Assembly: GCA_024693415.1 (NCBI GenBank)
Contig: JAILKX010000009.1
Span: 1 to 8,595 of the forward strand
DNA: 8,595 bases
Direction of reading: 5' to 3'
DNA from: Bacilli bacterium
GTDB lineage: Bacteria; Bacillota_I; Bacilli_A; RFN20; CAG-826
A model generated the notes under the pieces. The model ran no database searches and had not been told where the DNA came from. It saw only the letters and a list, made by a program, of their open reading frames with translations. Position numbers and translations under genes: made by a program. Of this stretch, positions 1 to 7,419 are shown in pieces (within the stretch, counting starts at the first letter, position 1; every line of letters starts with the position of its first letter).

Positions 1-1728
1 GAAGCGGTCGACCCATATGCCAAATCCGCGGGCCTGAACGGACGCCGCGGCATGATCGTTAACTTCTCCGAAATCAATGATAACCTCGCCGGATGGAACG
101 AGGACACCCTTCCAACGACCGCACCGAACGCCGTGGATTCCTCAATATATGAGATACATGTACGCGATATGACGATCAACCCGAACTCCAACGTCGAGCA
201 TCCCGGCACTTTCTTGGGCCTCGCCGAAAAAGGTACCTCGTACACCGAAGGCGACGTCACCGTCAGCACCGGCCTCGACCATCTCGAAGAGCTTGGCGTG
301 TCTACCGTCCAGATCCAGCCGGTCTATGACTACAAGAGCGTCGACGAAGCAAACGTCAAGACCACGATGGATGACGAAAACTACAACTGGGGCTACGATC
401 CGCAGAACTACAACGCACTCGAGGGCTCCTATTCGACCGACCCGACCGATGGCGCCTGCCGCATCAAAGAATTCAAGCAGATGATCCTCGCGATGCACTC
501 CTATGGCATCGGGGTCAACATGGACGTCGTCTATAACCACACCTATGAGACGCTGAATTCCAACTTCGGCCTCATCGTTCCGGATTATTACTACCATATC
601 GACGGAAACGGCAACTACTACAACGGTTCCGGCTGCGGCAACGAAGTCGCCTCCAACCATGAGATGGTCCGCAAATTCATCGTCGATTCCGTCTCCTTCT
701 GGGCCAGCGAATACCACCTCTCCGGTTTCCGCTTCGACCTCATGGGCCTTGAGGACAATCAGACCATGATCGACGTCTACAGCGCGATGCAGGAAATCAA
801 TCCGCTCATCCGCGTCTATGGCGAGCCTTGGACCGGCGGCACCTCCGCTTTGACCAACGGAACAAGTGCGACCAGGCTCTCGACGCAGCAAACCGTTCAG
901 AATTCGCTCGGACAGGATTACTTCGCTGGAGCAGGCATCTATGTCGGCGCTTTCAACGATCAGCTGCGTGATGGCGTGAAAGGCTCGGTCTTCATGGAAA
1001 ACAACAAATGGACCGGCGCTTGGGTCCAAGGTAACGAAAACAAAGGATACATGGCGATTAAGGCCGGCATCAGCGGCGTTTTCTCGCTAAGCACCGTCAA
1101 AGCGCCAGAGCCCGGACAAGTCATCCAGTATGTCTCCTGCCACGACAACAACACCCTCCACGACCAATTGATCCAAACCAACGGGGAGGAGCGCGACCTT
1201 GTCAAAATGGCGACGCAGTCACAGGCGGTTGTCTTCACCTGCCAGGGCGTGCCATTCTTCCAAGAAGGCGACGACTTCCTCCGCAGCAAAGCCTATACGG
1301 ATGCTTCGGGCAAAACCGTTTACGAGCATAACTCCTATAAGTCCGGCGATTCCGTCAACAATATGGACTACGCTCTTAAGGCCAAGAATATTGAGGTGTT
1401 CGAAAAGTTCCGCGACATCATTGAACTTCGTAAGAACAACCCCGAATTCCGCCTATCGGAGAGGAGCAAAATCACCGAAAGCGTGAAAGATGTGCTCGTG
1501 TATTCGCGCCAGGACAATCCGAGTGGCAACATATCCTACGCCATTGACAACACCGCGGAAGGCGGCAACTACATCAAAGTCATCCACTGTCTAAACGGCG
1601 CCGATTTTGACCTCGGCACTGACGAGTATGAGATGATCTACAGCAATGTCGGAGATGTGGCGACCGGCAAAATCACCGGAACCCTGACGCTGACCGACAA
1701 CCAGTCTGTGGTTCTCCGCAAAGCTTAA
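1..1728 (+). CDS. pulA: Type I pullulanase (GH13), 5'-truncated by the window edge
   Basis: A debranching enzyme that hydrolyses alpha-1,6 links in pullulan, glycogen or branched maltodextrins. The frame is open from base 1, so the apparent ATG at 52 is internal: the residues before it (DPYAKSAGLNGRRG) are typical pullulanase sequence. 575 residues are visible. In that numbering: YEIHVRD at 50-56; the type I signature YNWGYDP at 128-134; GH13 region I DVVYNHT at 175-181; region II GFRFD with nucleophile Asp246; region III YGEPW with acid/base Glu275; region IV SCHDN with His381 and Asp382. All catalytic residues are present. A C-terminal beta-sandwich domain covers roughly 480-575. The missing N-terminus would hold the CBM48-type module and any signal peptide, so location in the cell is unknown. 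It stops with TAA before a hairpin terminator, so it is probably transcribed separately from the transporter operon downstream. Confidence 0.96.
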   Translation, partial: EAVDPYAKSAGLNGRRGMIVNFSEINDNLAGWNEDTLPTTAPNAVDSSIYEIHVRDMTINPNSNVEHPGTFLGLAEKGTSYTEGDVTVSTGLDHLEELGVSTVQIQPVYDYKSVDEANVKTTMDDENYNWGYDPQNYNALEGSYSTDPTDGACRIKEFKQMILAMHSYGIGVNMDVVYNHTYETLNSNFGLIVPDYYYHIDGNGNYYNGSGCGNEVASNHEMVRKFIVDSVSFWASEYHLSGFRFDLMGLEDNQTMIDVYSAMQEINPLIRVYGEPWTGGTSALTNGTSATRLSTQQTVQNSLGQDYFAGAGIYVGAFNDQLRDGVKGSVFMENNKWTGAWVQGNENKGYMAIKAGISGVFSLSTVKAPEPGQVIQYVSCHDNNTLHDQLIQTNGEERDLVKMATQSQAVVFTCQGVPFFQEGDDFLRSKAYTDASGKTVYEHNSYKSGDSVNNMDYALKAKNIEVFEKFRDIIELRKNNPEFRLSERSKITESVKDVLVYSRQDNPSGNISYAIDNTAEGGNYIKVIHCLNGADFDLGTDEYEMIYSNVGDVATGKITGTLTLTDNQSVVLRKA

Positions 1729-1753
1729 CTCGGATTTCAATGACCGATACTGG

Positions 1754-1780
1754 AAGCGTCCGCCGCCCGCGGGCGCTTTT
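1754..1780 (+). terminator. Hairpin terminator after the pullulanase gene
   Basis: AAGCGTCC (1754-1761) pairs with GGGCGCTT (1771-1778), 8 bp with one G-T wobble, around a 9-base loop. The right arm runs into a short T-run (1777-1780). The T-run is brief, so termination may be incomplete. It lies 25 bases after the pullulanase stop codon, where an intrinsic terminator is expected. Confidence 0.65.
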
Positions 1781-1869
1781 CCTTATGACTTATTGCGAAA
1801 CAATTTGCGGGCACGAAAGGCTTGATTGACGCGCGCCGATATTTTTAAAAGAAACGATAATTATTTTCC

Positions 1870-1883
1870 CCACCTAAAGGTGG
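1870..1883. promoter_or_regulatory. Perfect 14-bp dyad upstream of the operon promoter
   Basis: CCACCTAAAGGTGG is an exact inverted repeat (CCACCT / AGGTGG with AA between). It ends 9 bases before the -35 box candidate at 1892. It could be an operator for a second regulator, or a short DNA hairpin. No known regulator site was recognised with confidence. Confidence 0.4.
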
Positions 1884-1891
1884 ATAAAATA

Positions 1892-1920
1892 TTGCAAACG
1901 CTTACACACCGTATTATCAT
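1892..1920 (+). promoter_or_regulatory. Candidate sigma-A promoter of the transporter operon
   Basis: TTGCAA (1892-1897) matches the TTGACA -35 box at 4 of 6 positions. TATCAT (1915-1920) matches the TATAAT -10 box at 5 of 6. The spacer is exactly 17 bases. Transcription would start near 1927, giving a leader of about 70 bases before the ATG at 1997. The surrounding region is AT-rich, unlike the coding DNA. Confidence 0.6.
1893..1906. promoter_or_regulatory. LacI-family operator (cre/MalR-like) over the -35 box
   Basis: TGCAAACGCTTACA fits the Bacillota cre consensus TGWNANCGNTNWCA with one mismatch (C at the third position). It is also a partial palindrome around a central CG, 10 of 14 bases matching its own reverse complement. 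Its GCAAACG half resembles MalR operators of maltose operons. Because it covers the -35 box, a bound CcpA- or MalR-type regulator would probably repress. No LacI-family gene is in the window. Confidence 0.6.
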
Positions 1921-1939
1921 TTTCACATCAAAAGGGTTT

Positions 1940-1963
1940 AATAGCGATCCGATAGGCGCTATT
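1940..1963 (+). promoter_or_regulatory. 5'-UTR hairpin ahead of the binding-protein gene
   Basis: AATAGCG (1940-1946) and CGCTATT (1957-1963) form a perfect 7-bp stem with a 10-base loop. It ends 18 bases before the Shine-Dalgarno sequence at 1982-1988. A CTCC-containing stretch (1965-1970) just after the stem could pair weakly with the GGAG of the ribosome binding site. A role in mRNA stability or initiation is possible but unproven. Confidence 0.35.
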
Positions 1964-1996
1964 TCCTCCCCATCATTAACGAAAGGAGTTTTATTG

Positions 1997-3331
1997 ATGA
2001 AAAGAAAAATACTAGGTAGTGCTTTTACTGGCGCATTGCTCGTTCTTGCGTCTTGTGGCGGAACTACCACCTCCACCTCCACCTCCACCCCCGCCTCCAC
2101 CGCATCATCCGTCGCGGAGAGCGGCGCTGACGGAAAGACCGTCGCCGTCAAAGTTTGGGTTGCCGAGAATATCGTTAACCTCACCAAGACCCAGCTTGCC
2201 GAGGTGAAAGCTTCCCTTGAAGCCGAAATGAACGATGGCACCACCATCGAGTACACCGTTTCGCCGGTCGGCGAAGGCGATGCAGCCGGCAACATGATCA
2301 CCGACGTTGAATCCGGCGCCGACATCTATGGTTTCGCTCAGGACCAGCTCGCCCGTCTCTACACCGCTGGCGCCCTCACCGAAGTCAGTGGCGCAGCCGC
2401 TGAAAAGATCGAAGACGAAAACGACTCCGGCGCCATCAGGGCCGCGTCCTTCGGCGGAAAAGTCGTCGCCTACCCGATGACCTCCGACAACGGCTATTTC
2501 CTCTACTACGATAAGTCCATCTTCAGCGCAGACGACATCGACACTTGGACCGAAGTCCTCGCCAAGGCCGAAGCAGCCAACAAGTATGTCTACTTCAACG
2601 GTTCCTCCGCCTGGTACAATTTCGGCTTCTTCTACGGCGGCGGCGCAGACTCTGTCTGGACCACCAATGCTGCCGGTAAGTTCACCGCTCACGATGACAC
2701 CTATGCCACCAAAGGATTGGCCGGCGCGAAGGGCCTCCTCGAAGTCGTCACCAACAAGATGTACGTCGACGGCTCGGCCGCTTCCGCATTCGCCGGAAAA
2801 GGCAAAGACAAAGACGATAAGGAAATCGAGCTTCCGTACGCTTGCGCCGTCGTCTCCGGAACTTGGGACTACACCGCTGCGAAAGAGGCCCTCGGCGACA
2901 ATCTCGGCGCCGCCGCGCTTCCTTCCTTCACCGTCGATGGGAAGAGCTACCACACCGGCTCCTTCTCCGGCAACAAGCTGATCGGCGTCAAGCCGTCCAA
3001 GGACAGCCTCAAGGCTTCTATCTGCCAGCGCACCGCCCAATATCTCACCGCTGAAAAAGCTCAGCTCGAGAGATTCAACGCCGTCGCTTGGGGACCTTCG
3101 AACAAGGCCGCCGCGGCCAACGAAGCCGTTGCCGCCAATCCGGCCCTCGTCGCCCTTGCCGCGCAGAACGAATACGCTAAGCCGCAGGGACAATTCCCTG
3201 GCGCTTGGTGGGACACCGCTGGCTCCATCGGAACCTCTTTGAAGGACCTTGGCGCCGCCGCCACCGACGATCAGATCAAGAACGTCCTCAATCTCTACGA
3301 CGCAGCCCTCGACGGCATGCTCGACAAATAA
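1997..3331 (+). CDS. malE: Maltose/maltodextrin-type ABC transporter substrate-binding lipoprotein
   Basis: Extracellular, membrane-anchored solute-binding protein of family 1 that would capture maltodextrins and deliver them to the permeases encoded downstream. The ATG at 1997 is chosen because AAAGGAG (1982-1988) lies 8 bases before it and it yields a proper lipoprotein signal: MKRK, a hydrophobic stretch, then lipobox LASC with the lipidated cysteine at residue 20. The frame stays open upstream to 1826 but that part has no signal-peptide character. The protein is 444 residues, about 425 mature. Residues 23-37 form a Thr/Ser-rich linker. The body has the expected alternating fold, with GTW at 288-290 at the place of the MalE-like G-(P/T)-W motif, and several Trp and Tyr residues suited to stacking on sugars. 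Substrate is inferred from the pullulanase next door and the MalF/MalG-type partners; another oligosaccharide remains possible. Confidence 0.9.
   Translation: MKRKILGSAFTGALLVLASCGGTTTSTSTSTPASTASSVAESGADGKTVAVKVWVAENIVNLTKTQLAEVKASLEAEMNDGTTIEYTVSPVGEGDAAGNMITDVESGADIYGFAQDQLARLYTAGALTEVSGAAAEKIEDENDSGAIRAASFGGKVVAYPMTSDNGYFLYYDKSIFSADDIDTWTEVLAKAEAANKYVYFNGSSAWYNFGFFYGGGADSVWTTNAAGKFTAHDDTYATKGLAGAKGLLEVVTNKMYVDGSAASAFAGKGKDKDDKEIELPYACAVVSGTWDYTAAKEALGDNLGAAALPSFTVDGKSYHTGSFSGNKLIGVKPSKDSLKASICQRTAQYLTAEKAQLERFNAVAWGPSNKAAAANEAVAANPALVALAAQNEYAKPQGQFPGAWWDTAGSIGTSLKDLGAAATDDQIKNVLNLYDAALDGMLDK
2066..2101 (+). repeat. TCCACC hexanucleotide repeat in the lipoprotein linker
   Basis: Three exact tandem copies of TCCACC (2072-2089) are flanked by degenerate copies, coding for alternating Thr and Ser just after the lipidated cysteine. 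A change in copy number would keep the reading frame and only alter the length of the surface tether. Confidence 0.7.
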
Positions 3332-3355
3332 TCGAATAGCCTCACGGCCTTTCGA
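3332..3355 (+). other. Imperfect hairpin right after the binding-protein stop codon
   Basis: TCGAA (3332-3336) pairs with TTCGA (3351-3355) and GCC (3339-3341) with GGC (3346-3348), with a 2x2 internal loop and a TCAC tetraloop. It begins directly after the TAA and may protect the 3' end of a processed binding-protein mRNA. Confidence 0.35.
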
Positions 3356-3364
3356 ATTCTGCTC

Positions 3365-3398
3365 AGGGGTCGGCGACTAAATACTCGCCGACCCCTTT
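3365..3398 (+). terminator. Strong intercistronic hairpin / attenuator between the binding-protein and permease genes
   Basis: AGGGGTCGGCGA (3365-3376) pairs perfectly with TCGCCGACCCCT (3385-3396), 12 bp with an 8-base loop, followed by only TTTCC. The U-tract is weak for full termination. A hairpin at this place in binding-protein transporter operons typically causes partial termination or stabilises the upstream mRNA, so that more binding protein than permease is made. The permease Shine-Dalgarno starts 9 bases after the T-run. Confidence 0.7.
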
Positions 3399-3416
3399 CC
3401 TCTAATAGGAGAAAAT

Positions 3417-4934
3417 ATGGAAAGACTCGATAGTTTAGAATACTTGCACCTAAACAAATGGCAGAGATTCGCGTATAAACTCGCTCTTTTCTTCACCTCC
3501 ATCCCCGGCTTCTTCAAAAACGTCGGCATCAAGATCGGCCTGTTCTTCAAAAAGCTCGGTTTGGGGATTGTCAATTTCTTTAGGAACATAGTTTTGTATT
3601 TCATCCATGGCGACTGGAAAACTAAAGTATCGTATGTGATCATGGGTTTCGGCAGCTTCATGCGCGGCCAGTGGTTACGCGGTCTTCTGTTCTTCGCGAT
3701 GGAAGTTGTATTCATCCTTTACATGGTTTTCTTCGGCGGACAGTATTTGGCCAGTTTCGCTACGCTAGGAAAACTCGGCGCCACAACCGAAGAAGTTTAC
3801 CAGCTAGGCGATTACGTCTCTGTCAGAACGACGCACGATCACTCCTTCTTGATCCTTCTTTATAGCGTCTTAAGCCTTTTCTTCATCGTTGCGTTCGTCT
3901 TCACTTGGTACCTCAATATCCAGCAAAACCACATCAACGAAGAGATTCTCAAAGAAAAGCGTTGCCTTACGAAAACCCAAGACGACCTTCGCGCGCTGGT
4001 CGACGAAAAGTTCTACAAAACCCTTCTCGCCCTGCCTGCGATCGGCATCACGGTCTTCACCGTATTGCCAATCATCTTCATGATCTTGGTCGCCTTCACC
4101 GACTTTGATAAAAACCACCAGCCCCCACAAAACCTCTTTGGGTGGGTTGGCTTCCAAAACTTCGGACAGCTCTTCACCTGGACGACCGGAGGCGGCGCGT
4201 CATTCGGCGCGACCTTCGGGCAAATCCTCCTTTGGACCCTCGTGTGGGCGTTCTTCGCGACCTTCACCAACTACTTCTTGGGCATGATGGTCGCCATGCT
4301 CATCAACAAGAAGGGCATCCGCCTCAAAAAGCTTTGGAGAACCATCTTGGTCTTCTCCATCGCCATCCCGCAGTTCATTTCGTTGCTATACGTCTCCAAG
4401 ATGTTCGCCACCGACGGCATCATCAACGGCATCATCTCCTCCATGGGCGGACAAACGATTCCGTTCTGGACGGATAGGTGGCTCGCCAAGATCACCGTCA
4501 TCATCATCAACATCTGGATCGGTATCCCCTACCTCATGCTCATCACGACCGGTATCTTGATGAACATCCCCGCCGACCTCTACGAATCCGCGAAGATCGA
4601 CGGCGCATCCCCCGCGCAGCAGTACTTCAAGATCACCTTGCCGTACATGCTGTTCGTTACCGGACCGTACCTCTTGACGAGCTTCACCGGCAACATGAAT
4701 AACTTCAACGTTATCTTCTTGCTGACCGGCGGCGCCCCGACCGATATCAACCTCTATGGCGGCTCGGGCCACACCGACTTGCTCATCACCTGGCTCTATT
4801 CGTTGACCGTCGACGACACCAACTATAGGCTCGCGGCCGTCATCGGCATCTTGATCTTCATCGTAGTCGCGTTGCTCTCGACCATCGTCTACAACGTGAT
4901 TCCGTCAACCAAGAACGAGGAGGACTTCGCATAA
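3417..4934 (+). CDS. malF: MalF-like ABC transporter permease with N-terminal amphipathic extension
   Basis: Inner-membrane permease subunit of a maltose/maltodextrin importer, 505 residues. The start is set by AGGAG (3407-3411), 5 bases before the ATG. The binding-protein-dependent permease domain occupies roughly 200-500. The EAA loop that contacts the ATPase reads YESAKIDGA, with Glu390 and Gly396, so the motif is ESA rather than EAA. Before it lie two added membrane segments (about 89-111 and 144-166) with an outside loop between them and a charged cytoplasmic linker (about 169-201). The first 65 residues are unusual: FF pairs at 32-33, 43-44 and 54-55 recur every 11 residues with Lys/Arg and Gly between, suggesting amphipathic helix repeats lying on the membrane. 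The TAA shares one base with the next ATG (TAATG), so translation is probably coupled. The early codons look more AT-rich than the rest of the gene. Confidence 0.92.
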   Translation: MERLDSLEYLHLNKWQRFAYKLALFFTSIPGFFKNVGIKIGLFFKKLGLGIVNFFRNIVLYFIHGDWKTKVSYVIMGFGSFMRGQWLRGLLFFAMEVVFILYMVFFGGQYLASFATLGKLGATTEEVYQLGDYVSVRTTHDHSFLILLYSVLSLFFIVAFVFTWYLNIQQNHINEEILKEKRCLTKTQDDLRALVDEKFYKTLLALPAIGITVFTVLPIIFMILVAFTDFDKNHQPPQNLFGWVGFQNFGQLFTWTTGGGASFGATFGQILLWTLVWAFFATFTNYFLGMMVAMLINKKGIRLKKLWRTILVFSIAIPQFISLLYVSKMFATDGIINGIISSMGGQTIPFWTDRWLAKITVIIINIWIGIPYLMLITTGILMNIPADLYESAKIDGASPAQQYFKITLPYMLFVTGPYLLTSFTGNMNNFNVIFLLTGGAPTDINLYGGSGHTDLLITWLYSLTVDDTNYRLAAVIGILIFIVVALLSTIVYNVIPSTKNEEDFA

Positions 4935-5800
4935 TGGCTAAAAAACCTTCCATGGGCCTCAAAGCCTCTAGGGCGATCGGGAATACGCTTGGTCACATCC
5001 TGTTGGTCATCATTTCCGTGATCTGGATCCTGCCGTTCGTATTCATCGTCCTTCAATCGTTCCGAGTAGAGAGCACTGCACAGGTTCCTTATTTACTCCC
5101 GCGTCAAGCAGGACTGGACAATTACATGTTCCTCTTCTCCCCTGAATGCAACTTCACCCAATGGTACTTCAATACCTTCATCGTGGCGCTCATCGTCGCC
5201 GTCCTGCAGACCGGTATGGTCCTCATGATGGCCTACACGCTGTCGCGCTTCCGTTTCAAGAGCCGCAAAGCCTTGATGAACATCATGCTCATCTTGGGTA
5301 TGTTCCCTGGCTTCCTTACCATGGTCGTCTTGTATCAGGTCTTGAAGATGATGAATCTCACCCAAACCAATGCGCTCGGCGGGTTGATCCTCGTCTACGT
5401 CGCATCCTCCGGTATGGGCTACTACGTTTGCAAAGGCTTCTTCGATACGATCCCGAAGAGCTTGGACGAAGCCGCCCGCGTCGACGGCGCGACCCGCTTC
5501 CAGGTCTTCTATAAGATCATCATGCCGCTTGCAAAGCCGATCATCATCTACACCGTCTTGACCGCCTTCATGGGCCCCTGGGGCGACTTCATCTTCGCAA
5601 GGTACATCGCATTCGGCGAACCGAGCGGATACAACGTCGCCGTCGGTCTATGGAGCTGGCTGACCCAAGACCAAATCGCAAAGCACTACACCCACTTCTG
5701 TGCTGGCGGCGTGCTCGTCGCCATCCCCGTCATCACCCTCTTCATGTTCTTGCAGAAGTACTACGTCGAAGGCGTTACGGGTGGCGCTGTCAAAGGATAA
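4934..5800 (+). CDS. malG: MalG-like ABC transporter permease
   Basis: Second permease subunit, 288 residues, forming the translocation pore with the MalF-like protein. Its ATG overlaps the preceding stop codon by one base. The Shine-Dalgarno GAGGAGGA (4917-4924) lies inside the end of the upstream gene, 9 bases before the start. Six hydrophobic segments are visible, the first at about 18-38. The EAA motif is canonical: DEAARVDGA with Glu179, Ala180, Ala181 and Gly185, the docking loop for the ATPase. The C-terminus QKYYVEGVTGGAVKG is typical of MalG-type permeases of maltose and other alpha-glucoside importers. Length is normal for the family. Confidence 0.94.
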   Translation: MAKKPSMGLKASRAIGNTLGHILLVIISVIWILPFVFIVLQSFRVESTAQVPYLLPRQAGLDNYMFLFSPECNFTQWYFNTFIVALIVAVLQTGMVLMMAYTLSRFRFKSRKALMNIMLILGMFPGFLTMVVLYQVLKMMNLTQTNALGGLILVYVASSGMGYYVCKGFFDTIPKSLDEAARVDGATRFQVFYKIIMPLAKPIIIYTVLTAFMGPWGDFIFARYIAFGEPSGYNVAVGLWSWLTQDQIAKHYTHFCAGGVLVAIPVITLFMFLQKYYVEGVTGGAVKG

Positions 5801-5817
5801 TAGGAGACCACTGAATT

Positions 5818-6969
<1,152 letters not shown>

Positions 6970-6987
6970 CGAAGGAGGAAGCTCACT

Positions 6988-7356
6988 ATGAATAAAAGAA
7001 TGAGAACACTCCTATTCGTCGTTGTCGTCGGCGTGTTGATGACCGTATCGCTCGTCTTCTACGGATTGTCGCGAAACGTCTACGCCCAATTCGACAAAGC
7101 GGTCCTCGGCGGCCTATCCAAGGAGTCCGCGGAATATGCTGCATATATTTCGCAGCACAGAACGCTGTCCTTCCTAGCCTATCTCTTCTCGATCCTCGCA
7201 CTTGCCGGCTTCGGCGTGTGCCTCCACATCTCTGATAAGATGCGCGAAGTCGAGGACAAGAAGGTTGAGACCATGGAGATCCCCGCCCCGAAGGACGAGG
7301 ACGAAAAAGTCGTCGAGAGCCTCGAAAAAGAGGCTGTCGAAAAACCAGTCCAATAA
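6988..7356 (+). CDS. Small two-segment membrane protein of unknown function, last gene of the transporter operon
   Basis: I do not recognise this 122-residue protein. AAGGAGG (6972-6978) lies 9 bases before the ATG, and the gene follows the ATPase stop codon by 18 bases with no terminator between, so it belongs to the operon. Two membrane segments are visible, about 7-27 and 59-79. A basic start (MNKRMR) suggests the N-terminus is inside, so a loop of about 30 residues (28-58) would face outside. The tail (80-122) is strongly charged, rich in Glu, Lys and Asp, and would be cytoplasmic, probably disordered or a short coiled coil. No catalytic motif is apparent. Possible roles are a transporter accessory or assembly factor, or an unrelated passenger. 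Coding is supported by its ribosome binding site, the same C-ending codon style as its neighbours, and the hairpins just after its TAA. Confidence 0.82.
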   Translation: MNKRMRTLLFVVVVGVLMTVSLVFYGLSRNVYAQFDKAVLGGLSKESAEYAAYISQHRTLSFLAYLFSILALAGFGVCLHISDKMREVEDKKVETMEIPAPKDEDEKVVESLEKEAVEKPVQ

Positions 7357-7374
7357 AGCTTATCCATTAAGCTT
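7356..7374 (+). other. Hairpin at the stop codon of the last operon gene
   Basis: AAGCTTA (7356-7362) pairs exactly with TAAGCTT (7368-7374), 7 bp with a 5-base loop TCCAT. The first base is the last base of the TAA stop. It lies just ahead of the U-tract terminator and may help define the 3' end of the mRNA. Confidence 0.5.
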
Positions 7375-7379
7375 GAGGG

Positions 7380-7419
7380 AGCACCCATTGGCCCTAGATG
7401 GCTTGGGTGCTTTTCTTTT
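7380..7419 (+). terminator. Rho-independent terminator of the transporter operon
   Basis: AGCACCCA (7380-7387) pairs exactly with TGGGTGCT (7404-7411). Inside the loop GCC (7391-7393) and GGC (7400-7402) can add three more pairs. The stem is followed by TTTTCTTTT (7411-7419). This is the clearest plus-strand terminator in the window and closes the five-gene operon. Confidence 0.9.

Noticed and set aside
142..1029. Long minus-strand reading frame opposite the pullulanase gene
   Set aside because: It is a shadow of the C-ending codons of the pullulanase, gives a low-complexity Asp/Val/Gly-rich protein, and the plus frame carries all GH13 catalytic motifs.
1826..1861. Alternative promoter TTGACG (1826) with GATAAT (1856-1861)
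   Set aside because: The spacer would be 24 bases, too long for a sigma-A promoter; the 17-base-spaced pair at 1892-1920 fits better.
1826..1996. N-terminal extension of the binding protein from a TTG at 1826
   Set aside because: It would run through the promoter, operator and leader, lacks a ribosome binding site, and would bury the lipoprotein signal peptide inside the protein.
2105..3193. Long minus-strand reading frame opposite the binding-protein gene
   Set aside because: Same cause: a codon-bias shadow with no recognisable domain, while the plus frame has signal peptide, lipobox and a solid ribosome binding site.
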